This document shows positions 33,420 to 42,709 of a stretch of 57,241 bases of DNA, piece by piece. Location of the stretch: NCBI GenBank assembly GCA_003554535.1, contig PWGT01000002.1, positions 1-57,241 on the forward strand, given 5' to 3'. A model generated the notes under the pieces. That model was not told the origin of the DNA. It did not search any database and was given only the letters and a program-made list of their open reading frames with translations. The DNA comes from Syntrophomonadaceae bacterium. GTDB lineage: Bacteria > Bacillota_D > Dethiobacteria > DTU022 > PWGO01. A program made the position numbers and the translations under genes. Position 1 is the stretch's first letter, and each line of letters opens with the position of its first letter.

Positions 33420-34517
33420 TTAACTATTTAGGGATCCTACTTCCAATCTGGACTCGTCTCCTTCATAAACCACGATGCAAGGCTGTCCGGCACGGGGAGT
33501 ATAAACATTTTCGCAGTTTTCTTCCATCTCGTAGAGAGATGCAATTTCACTGGAAAAATAGTTATAGCCTTCCGTTTCCCCCACTGTCATAGGCCTTAAT
33601 TTGGTATTATCGGTAATGGAAAACATGCCTTCATCAAAACCGGCCAAGATAGCAAACGGTCCATTGAGCATGGCCGATTCGTAAATAACTTTCAAAGCTA
33701 CCTGTCGACTCCGCATCTTTTCATCTTCTATGCGATCCGTAGTGGACCAATAGGGAGGAGCCAACACCAAGGTAGAATCATAAATGGAGAGGCCATGCTT
33801 TCTGATCAGCCAATCCAGCAAATAGGCCACTACCTCACTGTCAGTTTTCATATTGCAGCTATAACCATAAGTTTCCAGGTAACGCTTGTTGATCCCGTAT
33901 GAAGAAATTTCACCATTATGCACTATGGACCACCCCAGCAGGTTAAAAGGATGCGCTCCACCCCACCACCCCGGGGTATTGGTAGGAAAGCGGTTATGAG
34001 CTAACCAGGCATAACCTTCGTATTCATCCAGGCGGAAGAAATCATATATATCTTCGGGAGTTCCCACCCCTTTAAAAACACCTAGGTTTTTACCGCTGGA
34101 GCTCACGTAAGCCCCTTCAATACCCACATTGATCTGCATTACTTTCTCGATGGTAAAATCATCTTCATTAAAATTTGCTCCGGATGCGGAAGCAGTAGAA
34201 CCATTCGGGGCGGGCTCCACAAAAAATCTTTGTAAGACGGGATGATCATCAATAACTTTATCTTGCACCGGTATATCTTCCACCTGATGCAAATAAAAGT
34301 GTTGGCGGAGAAAACTACTTACTTCTTCCATCACCGAGTTGTTTATGGCCATAACGTGCAAAGCATACAATTCCTTATACTGAGGATATATCCCGTAAGC
34401 TGCATAGCCTGCTCCCAGGCCATTACCACGTTCGGTTTGTAAAACTATACTTCTTTTAATCCGGGCTCCGTTTTCCCGCACCTTTCTTCTGCTAATCAAA
34501 CCAGATATGCCACACAA
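33420..34517 (-). CDS. Class II glutamine amidotransferase domain of split glutamate synthase (GltB1)
   Basis: 365 residues from a TTG at 34517, chosen because it puts Cys at position 2 (M-CGISGLISRR), the nucleophile exposed after Met removal in class II amidotransferases; AAGGTGGT lies seven bases upstream. A GTG at 34529 would add four residues. Other signatures are WLAHNRFPTNTPGWWGGAHPFNLLGWSIVHNGEISSYG and TDSEVVAYLLDWL. It releases ammonia from glutamine for the FMN domain. First gene of the three-gene glutamate synthase operon; 145 bases separate it from the next. Confidence 0.93.
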   Translation of the reverse strand: MCGISGLISRRKVRENGARIKRSIVLQTERGNGLGAGYAAYGIYPQYKELYALHVMAINNSVMEEVSSFLRQHFYLHQVEDIPVQDKVIDDHPVLQRFFVEPAPNGSTASASGANFNEDDFTIEKVMQINVGIEGAYVSSSGKNLGVFKGVGTPEDIYDFFRLDEYEGYAWLAHNRFPTNTPGWWGGAHPFNLLGWSIVHNGEISSYGINKRYLETYGYSCNMKTDSEVVAYLLDWLIRKHGLSIYDSTLVLAPPYWSTTDRIEDEKMRSRQVALKVIYESAMLNGPFAILAGFDEGMFSITDNTKLRPMTVGETEGYNYFSSEIASLYEMEENCENVYTPRAGQPCIVVYEGDESRLEVGSLNS

Positions 34518-34763
34518 CCCTAACACCACCTTACATTATATTTATGCCTGCTTTTTACTCTTAAGCTTAACTGTAAAAAGTTTAGAAGATCTATTATGTA
34601 TAGCTTGACCAAAAAACTTTATTTATGTGATATATTATTCCATAATGCAACATAACAGCTTTCCAAACCATTATCTTCCTTTAATCACCGGCATATTTCT
34701 CACACCATAAAAAACCCAACACCCTGAATTTATTGCGAAGAAAGCTCTTTGTTTTATAATATC

Positions 34764-34792
34764 ATTTTATAATGAAAGATGGAGCAAGTCAA
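34764..34792 (-). promoter_or_regulatory. Promoter of the glutamate synthase operon
   Basis: Minus strand: -35 TTGACT (34787-34792), 17-base spacer, -10 TAAAAT (34764-34769). It lies about 250 bases before the first gene, in the 550-base divergent gap shared with carAB (34518-35079). The gap is AT-rich with TTATAAAA repeats near the -10; no riboswitch or clear GlnR/TnrA site was recognised. Confidence 0.6.
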
Positions 34793-34936
34793 GACAAAAA
34801 TAGAATTGCTTTTCATAATGCGAAATAATGATACCATAACCCTCCCTTCCTTCCATTTACTGTAAACTCTTGCTTTGTTTTTTTGCAGAGTGGAATGGGT
34901 TTTTAAAACTTTTCTTGTTAAAATAGCAATTCCTCC

Positions 34937-34964
34937 TTGTAATTTTTTTTAGTTTGAGTATAAT
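34937..34964 (+). promoter_or_regulatory. Promoter of carAB
   Basis: Plus strand: -35 TTGTAA (34937-34942), 16-base spacer, perfect -10 TATAAT (34959-34964), giving a leader of about 110 bases. The leader has no terminator-antiterminator pair of the PyrR type that I can see. Confidence 0.6.
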
Positions 34965-35079
34965 GGTGTAGGGTTAAGGTATAGAAATTTATTATGCAAA
35001 ACAAGTTGTAGTAAAACACCCAATACACCCCAAATTATTAACAAATAACAATCCAGACAACATAGGAGAGATTCTACCG

Positions 35080-36192
35080 TTGGAAGCTTTATTGTTACTG
35101 GAAGATGGTTTTACGCTAAAAGGAAAAGCATTCGCCGGCAAGGGAAAAGTTTGTGGGGAGGTAGTCTTTAATACCGCAATGGCCGGTTATCAAGAATCCG
35201 TAACCGATCCCTCCTACCACGGCCAAATCCTTACTTTCACTTACCCTCATATTGGCAACTACGGTTGCAACCCTTATGACAATGAATCAGAATTTCCCCA
35301 AGTAAAAGGGGTGTTGGTCAAACGCCACTGCTGGCACCCTGACCACATTCTATCCCGGGAAAGCCTGGGGAATTATCTTGAGCGTCATGGCATTATTGGT
35401 TTGGAAGGAATCGACACTCGAACACTTACTCTCCACCTGCGGGAATTTGGAGCTATGAAGGGCATTATATCGACCGGCAATCATAGCCTGGAAGAGTTAA
35501 AAGAAGAATTGGAACAATTCCCTTCCATTGAAGGAAAAGACCTGGCCAAAAACGTAACTACCAGCAAACCTTACTACTGGAGTAGTTCTTCTACCGGTCC
35601 TGTTACGGAACTTTCGCCGCAAGAAACAAACTCTGATCTAAAGCACGTGGTTGTAATCGATCTGGGTGTAAAATACAGCATTCTAAATGCGCTGGTCGAG
35701 AGGGGAGCCAGAGTCACTGTGGTTCCGGCCAATACTTCTGCCAGCGAAATCAAGTCCTTAGAACCTGACGGAATTCTTTTTTCCAACGGACCCGGTGACC
35801 CAGCACCCCTAGATTATCTCCAACCCACGGTAAAATCACTCTTAGAATGGCGCCCAATTATGGGTATCTGTTTGGGACACCAGGTTATTGGCCGATCGCT
35901 GGGAATGGATACTTTCAAGCTAACTTTTGGACACCGTGGTGCTAACCATCCTGTAAAAGACTTGCATTCCGGGCGGGTGCTCATCACCGTTCAGAATCAC
36001 GGATTTAACCTGGCTTATGACAAAGATTTGCCGGAAGGAACTAATGTCACACACATGAACCTAAACGATAACACCTTGGAAGGCATAGAAAACCCTAACT
36101 GGGGATTTTTTTCAGTGCAATTTCATCCCGAAGCCGGGCCCGGACCTCATGATTGCCAAAATTTATTCGATAAATTTATGGAGATGTTATAA
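35080..36192 (+). CDS. carA: Carbamoyl phosphate synthase small (glutaminase) subunit
   Basis: 370 residues from a TTG start with AGGAGAG about ten bases upstream. The N-terminal domain has GKVCGEVVFNTAMAGYQESVTDPSY; the C-terminal class I amidotransferase has the nucleophile in IMGICLGHQVIG and the His/Glu pair in FFSVQFHPEAGPGPHD. It hydrolyses glutamine and passes ammonia to CarB to make carbamoyl phosphate for arginine and pyrimidines. carB starts directly after its stop codon. Confidence 0.96.
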   Translation: MEALLLLEDGFTLKGKAFAGKGKVCGEVVFNTAMAGYQESVTDPSYHGQILTFTYPHIGNYGCNPYDNESEFPQVKGVLVKRHCWHPDHILSRESLGNYLERHGIIGLEGIDTRTLTLHLREFGAMKGIISTGNHSLEELKEELEQFPSIEGKDLAKNVTTSKPYYWSSSSTGPVTELSPQETNSDLKHVVVIDLGVKYSILNALVERGARVTVVPANTSASEIKSLEPDGILFSNGPGDPAPLDYLQPTVKSLLEWRPIMGICLGHQVIGRSLGMDTFKLTFGHRGANHPVKDLHSGRVLITVQNHGFNLAYDKDLPEGTNVTHMNLNDNTLEGIENPNWGFFSVQFHPEAGPGPHDCQNLFDKFMEML

Positions 36193-39100
36193 ATGCCCAA
36201 ACGTAATGATTTAAACAAAATTCTTATAATAGGCTCAGGGCCGATAATCATAGGACAAGCCTGTGAATTTGATTACTCAGGAACTCAGGCATGCCGGGCT
36301 TTGCTGGAAGAAGGTTACGAAGTTGTCCTTATCAACAGTAACCCGGCTACCATAATGACCGACCCGGATATGGCCCACCGGACATATGTAGAACCTCTAA
36401 CCCCGGAAGCAGTAGCCAAAATTATAGCCCGCGAGCAACCCGATGCATTATTGCCCTCCCTGGGTGGACAAACGGGGCTAAACATTGCCGTAGAACTTTT
36501 CCGTAGTGGCACTCTAGAAGAATGGAACGTAGAACTCATAGGTGTCAACGTGAATACTATCAACGTAGCCGAGGACCGGGAACTTTTTAAAGATGCCATG
36601 GAAGAAGCTGGACTGGACGTTATTCAAAGCGTTTATATTAACAGCGTAAACGAAGCTGAAAAATTCGCCGCGGAAACCGGTTACCCCCTGGTAATTAGGC
36701 CTTCATATACTCTGGGCGGCACCGGAGGCGGGATTGCCTATAACTTGCAAGAACTCCGGGAAAAAGTTGCTTACGGCTTGAAGGTAAGCCCTGCTTCCCA
36801 GGTGTTGGTGGAAGAAGGAGTTTTGGGATGGAAAGAAATTGAGATGGAGGTTATGCGAGATCATGGCGGCAACACTGTAATTATTTGTTCCATCGAAAAT
36901 GTGGATCCTATGGGAGTTCACACCGGCGAGAGCATTACTGTGGCTCCGGTTCAAACTCTTACCAATAAGGAATACCAAATTATACGAGACGCATCCATCG
37001 TTGCTTTGAGAAAACTGGGCATCACCACTGGCGGGTGCAATATCCAATTTGCCCTGGACCCCTATAGTGAGCGGGTAGTAGTCATTGAAATGAACCCAAG
37101 GGTTTCGCGTTCATCAGCACTGGCTTCCAAGGCCACCGGTTACCCCATAGCCAAAATTGCCGCCAAACTATCCGTGGGTTACACCATGGACGAATTGCCC
37201 AACGACATTACCCAAAAAACTCCTGCTTCCTTTGAACCCACCATTGATTACTGCGTGGTAAAAATCCCCAGGTGGGACTTTGAAAAATTCCCGGAAGCTG
37301 ACCGCACCCTGACTACCCAGATGAAATCCGTAGGGGAAGTTATGAGCATCGGACGCACCTATAAAGAAGCTCTTCAAAAAGCCCTTCGCTCGCTGGAGCA
37401 AGATTATCACGGGTTGGAAAACGATATAGTTAAAAATGCAAATACCCAGGAATTAGAGCGATATATGTCCATCCCCCAGCCAGAGCGCATTTTCTATATT
37501 GCAGAAGCTTACCGCCAAAATTACAACGGCGAAGAAATATACGAAAAAACTAAAATCAACAGGTGGTTTTTAGACCAGCTGGAAGAACTCATTGCCGAAG
37601 AAAAATCGCTGGCAAAAACTAATTCTGAAGATCTGACCCCGGAAATTTTACAATCAGCTAAAGAAAATGGTTTTTCAGATCGAAGGCTAGCAATTTTAAC
37701 AGGTACAGAGGAAGAGACTATAAGACAAAAACGAAAGTCAGCCGGGATAATCCCTGCCTACCGCTGTGTAGACACATGCGCCGGGGAGTTCGAAGCATAT
37801 ACACCTTACTTTTACTCAACTTATGAACAGCACAGCGAGGTTCCCGAATTCTCTTCTCGTCCTCGAGTCATGATTTTGGGCAGTGGCCCCAATCGGATAG
37901 GCCAGGGAGTAGAATTTGATTACTGCTGTGTGCAAGCTGCCTTTGCCCTCCAAAGTGAAGGTTATGAGGTAATCATGGTCAATTGCAACCCGGAAACTGT
38001 TAGTACCGACTATGATATTTCCCACCGGCTCTATTTTGAACCTTTAACCCTGGAAGATGTACTCAATATTTATGAAATAGAACAGCCGGAAGGAGTAATT
38101 TTACAGTTTGGAGGACAAACTCCACTTAAATTAGCCTTACCCCTTATGGAAAGGGGTGTAAAAATCTGGGGAACTTCACCTGCAGATATAAACCGCGCTG
38201 AAAATCGACGCGAGTTTGCTGAAGTAGTGGAAAAGTTAGATCTTATCGAACCACCCCATGGCACCGCTGTCAATGAAAAAGAAGCTTTGAGAGAAGCAAA
38301 TGGGCTTGGTTTCCCAGTGCTGGCCCGGCCCTCTTACGTGCTGGGTGGGAAATCCATGCAAATCGTATACGATGAGAAAAGTCTCAGTGAATATATACGC
38401 AACAATGCTGAAGTTTCACCATACACACCACTTCTTCTGGATAAATTTCTGGAAGGAGCCATTGAGATAGATGTAGATGCAGTTTGTGACGGTTCTGATG
38501 TTTATATAGGCGGCATCATGGAGCACGTGGAGCACGCCGGTATCCATTCCGGCGACAGTTCCTGTGTAATTCCAACATTCAGCCTTACTGAAGCACAAAA
38601 AGAAGAAATACGTCGTCAAACATACCAGTTGGCTCACGAGTTGAACGTGGTAGGGCTCTGCAATATCCAGTTTGCCTTGAGAGGTGATAAAGTATACCTT
38701 ATAGAAGCCAACCCGCGTGCTTCTCGCACAGTACCATTTGTAGGCAAAACCACAGGATTACCGCTTGCTCAAATCGCCACCAGGGCTATGGCCGGAAAAA
38801 AACTGCGTGAAATGGGATTGACTGGAGAAATAACTCCAAAGCATGTGGCTGTAAAAGAAGCCGTATTTCCTTTTGCCCGCTTCCCGGAAGTTGATATAAT
38901 CCTGGGCCCTGAAATGCGTTCTACCGGTGAAGTAATGGGAATAGATGATGACTTTGGGATGGCTTTTGCCAAGTCCCAACTTTCGGCTGGAACTTCTCTG
39001 CCATTAACAGGGAAAGTATTTATTACCGTTGCTAATCGTGATAAAGGCGATGCCATTAAGCTGGCCCGCGAATTTTCCAGATTGGGCTTTCAGATAATAG

Positions 39101-39417
39101 CTACCGCTGGAACTGCTGCTGCTTTGCGTACCGAAGAAATAGAAGTGGAAGAGGTAAACAAGTTACAAGAAGGGCGTCCCCACATCGTAGACTACATTGA
39201 AAGCGACGAAGTAGAATTGATTATAAATACACCTTCAGGGACTGGTGCCCAGAGCGACGAAGTAAAAATGCGCCAGAAAGCTCTGGCGCAAGGAGTTTCT
39301 ATCATTACTACCATCCGGGCAGCATGGACTGCTCTCCGTGGAATCGAAATACTCCAGCAAAAAGGAATGGAAGTCATGAGCCTGCAAGAGTACCAACAAA
39401 ACAGTGTGCTTGATTAA
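36193..39417 (+). CDS. carB: Carbamoyl phosphate synthase large subunit
   Basis: 1074 residues, full length. Two homologous ATP-grasp halves are visible: [24 protein letters not shown] with [16 protein letters not shown] near the start, and [24 protein letters not shown] with [16 protein letters not shown] in the second half. The C-terminal MGS-like regulatory domain (about 935-1074, [21 protein letters not shown]) is present and would bind an allosteric effector. The ATG follows the carA stop with no gap, so the two are translationally coupled. No pyrimidine or arginine genes are nearby. Confidence 0.97.
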   Translation: MPKRNDLNKILIIGSGPIIIGQACEFDYSGTQACRALLEEGYEVVLINSNPATIMTDPDMAHRTYVEPLTPEAVAKIIAREQPDALLPSLGGQTGLNIAVELFRSGTLEEWNVELIGVNVNTINVAEDRELFKDAMEEAGLDVIQSVYINSVNEAEKFAAETGYPLVIRPSYTLGGTGGGIAYNLQELREKVAYGLKVSPASQVLVEEGVLGWKEIEMEVMRDHGGNTVIICSIENVDPMGVHTGESITVAPVQTLTNKEYQIIRDASIVALRKLGITTGGCNIQFALDPYSERVVVIEMNPRVSRSSALASKATGYPIAKIAAKLSVGYTMDELPNDITQKTPASFEPTIDYCVVKIPRWDFEKFPEADRTLTTQMKSVGEVMSIGRTYKEALQKALRSLEQDYHGLENDIVKNANTQELERYMSIPQPERIFYIAEAYRQNYNGEEIYEKTKINRWFLDQLEELIAEEKSLAKTNSEDLTPEILQSAKENGFSDRRLAILTGTEEETIRQKRKSAGIIPAYRCVDTCAGEFEAYTPYFYSTYEQHSEVPEFSSRPRVMILGSGPNRIGQGVEFDYCCVQAAFALQSEGYEVIMVNCNPETVSTDYDISHRLYFEPLTLEDVLNIYEIEQPEGVILQFGGQTPLKLALPLMERGVKIWGTSPADINRAENRREFAEVVEKLDLIEPPHGTAVNEKEALREANGLGFPVLARPSYVLGGKSMQIVYDEKSLSEYIRNNAEVSPYTPLLLDKFLEGAIEIDVDAVCDGSDVYIGGIMEHVEHAGIHSGDSSCVIPTFSLTEAQKEEIRRQTYQLAHELNVVGLCNIQFALRGDKVYLIEANPRASRTVPFVGKTTGLPLAQIATRAMAGKKLREMGLTGEITPKHVAVKEAVFPFARFPEVDIILGPEMRSTGEVMGIDDDFGMAFAKSQLSAGTSLPLTGKVFITVANRDKGDAIKLAREFSRLGFQIIATAGTAAALRTEEIEVEEVNKLQEGRPHIVDYIESDEVELIINTPSGTGAQSDEVKMRQKALAQGVSIITTIRAAWTALRGIEILQQKGMEVMSLQEYQQNSVLD

Positions 39418-39445
39418 TAACAAATAATATTAATCAAAATCCTAA

Positions 39446-40570
39446 CTATAAACTATTCGTAATATATGAACTGTCTTCACTTTCCTCTTCATTTACAACT
39501 TGCTTAACCACTACGTCTAGCCTTTCAGTAAGATCTATTTCGTACGGATTGGAAATAGGTGTCAACTGCTCACCTTCATAAAATACACGAACTTTAGGCC
39601 GGAATGGATAGCCTGCCGTATTGCCTATTACCAGCCCGCTTTGCTCGTTACTAAGCATCACATGAGTTCCCACCGGGTAAGCTGCCACAAATTTATAAAA
39701 CTCCTGAATTAACCGTGCATTTAATCCCTCATTGCTCATAGTAGAGAGGATTTGTAAAGCTTTATCCGGTGAATATGCCTGGCGATAAGGGCGGTGCGAA
39801 ATCAGAGCATCATAAACGTCAGCCACAGCCACGATTTGAGCAAAAAGATTTATATTATCCTCTTTCAGCCCGCGAGGATACCCATTGCCATTGAGCCGCT
39901 CATGATGCTGCAAAATAATATCGGCCGTATTATCAGAAAACATGTTTGTTTTTTTAAATATACGGTATCCATGTACCGGATGTTTTTTTACAATTTCAAG
40001 TTCGTCGTTAGTTAAAGGCCCAGGCTTATTCAATATGAAATTGGGGATTTTAATAGTGCCAATATCAAAAAGTAACAATCCCGGCGTATTTCTTTTAATC
40101 AAGCTCAGGGGCAGTTCCATCTTAATAGCCGTAATTATGGAAAAAACAGCCACACTAAGGCTGTGATCAAAATGATAATTATTGGTAGACTTTATTTCCA
40201 CCAGATTTAATACCAGTTCTTTATTTTCAAGAATATCTTCAATTATATTATCTATGGTTTGGGTTATTTTCTTTTCTAATTTGACCACATTTTTTAAACT
40301 TTCTTTGCCCTGAGCCGTTTCTTTAAAAACATTCTTTAAAAGATTGCGCGTTTCCAGCTTGGTTTTTTCCGCTATTACATCTTCTTGATCCACATCTTCC
40401 AATCTTTCATCTTTCACATAAACACTGCTCACATCCATTTGAACAAGGTTTCTGATGTACTGGGGTTTTAATTTTACTCCCTCGTTTAAAATAACCTGGC
40501 CTTCTACTCCATAAACTGGGCGAGCCAGTTCCATCCCTGGTTTGACGTCTTTTACCGAAACTTTTCTCAT
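39446..40570 (-). CDS. HD-GYP domain protein with altered metal-binding motif
   Basis: 374 residues. An N-terminal DUF3391-like region (MRKVSVKDVKPGMELARPVYG) is followed by the HD-GYP domain, about 110-300. HHERLNGNGYP (222-232) keeps the HHE and GYP signatures, H136 and H197 match conserved ligands, and VADVYDALISHRPYR is typical. But the HD dyad itself reads LLFDIGTIKIP: Phe168 replaces the metal-ligand His and Thr replaces the Lys of HDIGK. HD-GYP enzymes usually cleave cyclic di-GMP; loss of this His suggests weak activity or a receptor role. A C-terminal tail of about 75 residues is beta-rich. It faces carB tail to tail. Confidence 0.88.
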   Translation of the reverse strand: MRKVSVKDVKPGMELARPVYGVEGQVILNEGVKLKPQYIRNLVQMDVSSVYVKDERLEDVDQEDVIAEKTKLETRNLLKNVFKETAQGKESLKNVVKLEKKITQTIDNIIEDILENKELVLNLVEIKSTNNYHFDHSLSVAVFSIITAIKMELPLSLIKRNTPGLLLFDIGTIKIPNFILNKPGPLTNDELEIVKKHPVHGYRIFKKTNMFSDNTADIILQHHERLNGNGYPRGLKEDNINLFAQIVAVADVYDALISHRPYRQAYSPDKALQILSTMSNEGLNARLIQEFYKFVAAYPVGTHVMLSNEQSGLVIGNTAGYPFRPKVRVFYEGEQLTPISNPYEIDLTERLDVVVKQVVNEEESEDSSYITNSL

Positions 40571-40621
40571 ATGTTGCTACCTCCAATTTAAAGGGTGGAT
40601 GGATTAAAATAGTTTAATAAT

Positions 40622-40650
40622 ATGATAGCATAACAAGCAATTCCATACAA
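40622..40650 (-). promoter_or_regulatory. Promoter of the HD-GYP gene
   Basis: Minus strand: -35 TTGTAT (40645-40650), 17-base spacer, -10 TATCAT (40622-40627), about 50 bases before the ATG. Confidence 0.55.
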
Positions 40651-40898
40651 CGCAAAATCATAGAATATTCTAAACCTTGCGTCCTTGATCGCCATATATC
40701 GTGTCAATTCGACTTTACGGAAATCCAGCCAAATTAATTTTTTTTTTAAGATACATTTTGCCAAAACGATAATTTTTTTTCCCTATAATCACTGAATGTA
40801 ACAAAAAAAATACACCTGTGTAATATTTCTGTAATATTCTCCATTTATAATAAGAAGTGAGTTGACCCCCTCTTTTTTTAATATATTTATTAGCTTGC

Positions 40899-40929
40899 AG
40901 CGCGATTAATCAAATCGCGCTTTTTTTTT
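40899..40929 (+). terminator. Strong orphan rho-independent terminator
   Basis: Perfect 9-bp stem AGCGCGATT / AATCGCGCT with a five-base loop, followed by nine Ts. It lies in the 510-base gap 40571-41080, yet no plus-strand gene ends upstream (carB ends 1.5 kb away and the HD-GYP gene is on the other strand). A TATAAT at 40846-40851 could start a short RNA of about 70 bases. It could also shield birA from read-through. Confidence 0.8.
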
Positions 40930-41018
40930 GCATAATTTTCCTGGGCACCGCACATTCACAATCTTTCGCTGTAGTGATAGTTTGTTGCATTAAGTAGTAT
41001 TTTGTAAACAAATTAGCA

Positions 41019-41072
41019 ATGTCAACCGGTTAGGAAAAAACAGTTTACAATCTAACTTGTTAAAGGTATAAT
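41019..41072 (+). promoter_or_regulatory. BirA-type operator overlapping the birA-bioY promoter
   Basis: ATGTCAACC (41019-41027), 14 bases, AGTTTACAA (41042-41050) fits the known BirA operator form TTGTAAACC-N14-GGTTTACAA. The promoter is TTTACA (41044-41049), 17 bases, perfect TATAAT (41067-41072), so the right half-site covers the -35. An extra TTGTAAAC half-site is at 41002-41009. Biotin-bound BirA would repress birA and bioY. Confidence 0.8.
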
Positions 41073-41089
41073 CCTAAGCGGTGATTCTA

Positions 41090-42088
41090 ATGCAAAACGC
41101 TCGTTATCAAATACTGTCACTACTTCAAAAACAAAAACAAAATGACTATATTTCCGGAGAATACATCAGTGAAAAATTAAAATTGACTCGCGCAGCAGTA
41201 TGGAAGCATATGCAAGCTTTGCGTCATGAGGGATACGAAATAGAAGCCTTGCCTAACCGTGGTTATAGACTGATATCTATTCCCGATCTTTTAACTCCGG
41301 AAGCCTTAGATCATATTTTGAACACTCAATTAGTGGGAAAGAAAATTTATTATTATACATCCCTGGATTCCACCAACTATGAAGCCCATCGTCTTGCCTC
41401 CCGGAAGACAGAAGAAGGCACAGTAATCTTTGCCGAAGAACAAACAAGCGGCAGAGGAAGAAGGAACAGAGTATGGCACTCTCCCCCCGGCCAGGGCATA
41501 TGGATGTCCATACTTTTTTACCCTACAGCCCACTTGCCCTCAGCAATGTCCAGTTTTACAGCTGCAGCAGCAACTATGGTTACTACCGCTTTGAGGCAAG
41601 AAACTTCTTTACCAGTGACAATAAAATGGCCCAACGACCTCATGCTCCACAATAAAAAAATTGGTGGGATTTTAAGCGAGATTAAAATGGAACCGGAAGC
41701 TGTCCATTATATTATTCTTGGCATTGGCATAAATGTTAATCAACATAAAAATGATTTCCCAAAGGAACTAAAATCTATAGCCACTTCCCTCCATACTGAA
41801 AGCGGAATTAAATTTAAGCGGCAATACTTATGTGCTTCAATCTTAAAGCACATTGATCGTGGCTACCCTCTTTTCCTTGAAAAAGGATTCTATCCATTCA
41901 AGCAAAACTGGAAAGAATACAATATGACTCTGGGAAATTACGTAACTATTAATTTAGGAAATGAATACACTGAGGGTTATGCTTCTGACATTGATGATAA
42001 TGGATCTTTAATTGTTACCGATACAAAACAGGTAGAACGTCGCTTCAGTTACGGAGAAATTGAACACTTACGAACCTTCCAGGAATAA
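41090..42088 (+). CDS. birA: Biotin operon repressor / biotin-[acetyl-CoA-carboxylase] ligase
   Basis: 332 residues from the ATG at 41090 (GGTGA five bases upstream); a GTG at 41081 is an alternative start. The N-terminal winged helix-turn-helix (ISEKLKLTRAAVWKHMQALRHEGYEIEALPNRGYRL) marks it as the bifunctional, DNA-binding type. The ligase domain has SGRGRRNRVWHSPPGQGIWMS (biotinyl-AMP site), TIKWPNDLMLHNKKIGGIL, and IILGIGINVN. It attaches biotin to carboxylases and should repress its own promoter at 41019-41072. With transcription starting near 41077 the 5' leader is only about ten bases. It is followed by bioY. Confidence 0.95.
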   Translation: MQNARYQILSLLQKQKQNDYISGEYISEKLKLTRAAVWKHMQALRHEGYEIEALPNRGYRLISIPDLLTPEALDHILNTQLVGKKIYYYTSLDSTNYEAHRLASRKTEEGTVIFAEEQTSGRGRRNRVWHSPPGQGIWMSILFYPTAHLPSAMSSFTAAAATMVTTALRQETSLPVTIKWPNDLMLHNKKIGGILSEIKMEPEAVHYIILGIGINVNQHKNDFPKELKSIATSLHTESGIKFKRQYLCASILKHIDRGYPLFLEKGFYPFKQNWKEYNMTLGNYVTINLGNEYTEGYASDIDDNGSLIVTDTKQVERRFSYGEIEHLRTFQE

Positions 42089-42113
42089 ATTCCAGTCAAA
42101 GGGAGAGTGAACG

Positions 42114-42668
42114 ATTATTTCCTTTACCATCCAACAACTAACCAGAATTGCTCTTTTCACAGCAATGATAGCTATTCTGGCCCAGATTTCCATCCCTATT
42201 CCTTTTTCTCCGGTGCCTTTCACCGGGCAAGTATTGGGAGTTTTTTTGGCTGGCACCCTTCTGGGAGGTAAAGCGGGGTTTATAAGCGTTCTTATTTACA
42301 TCATTCTGGGGGTGGCTGGCCTGCCAGTTTTCTCTATGGGCAGAGGAGGACTACAGGTAATCCTGGGCCATACAGGCGGTTATCTGCTGGGCCTGCTGCC
42401 AGGCACATACCTCCTGGGCAAGTTAAGCGAAAGGGAAAACAAAAATAAAGTCGCCTGGCAAAAAATTTTTGGTATGGGAATATGCCTAATCTGGGTATAC
42501 GCCCTCGGTGCGCTCCAACTTGCTTACATTATGAACTATGAGTTGTGGCAAGCCCTGGTAGCAGGTGTTATACCCTACATTCCACTGGACATTGCCAAGA
42601 TGGGAATTGCCTACATTCTAATCAAAAAGATCAAACATGTTGAAGGACAAGGGTGGGCTAAAACTTAA
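42114..42668 (+). CDS. bioY: BioY, biotin transporter S component
   Basis: BioY core motifs: PFSPVPFTGQVLGVFLAGTLLGGKAGFISVLIYIILGVAGLPVF and RGGLQVILGHTGGYLLG; about six membrane helices. The first ATG (42165) gives only 167 residues and cuts into helix 1. In-frame codons upstream read TIQQLTRIALFTA, a good BioY N-terminus, so I place the start at ATT 42114 (184 residues), 8 bases after AAGGGAGAG. ATT is a rare start; alternatively a GTG at 42107 with a one-base frameshift was the original start. BioY imports biotin alone or with an ECF module. It lies 25 bases after birA. Confidence 0.88.
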   Translation: MISFTIQQLTRIALFTAMIAILAQISIPIPFSPVPFTGQVLGVFLAGTLLGGKAGFISVLIYIILGVAGLPVFSMGRGGLQVILGHTGGYLLGLLPGTYLLGKLSERENKNKVAWQKIFGMGICLIWVYALGALQLAYIMNYELWQALVAGVIPYIPLDIAKMGIAYILIKKIKHVEGQGWAKT

Positions 42669-42709
42669 ATTAAAAACCTGTATAAGAAATTACCTTATAA
42701 TTGATAGAT

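Noticed and set aside
34970..35079. PyrR-type attenuator before carAB
   Set aside because: The leader of about 110 bases has no terminator hairpin or T-run.
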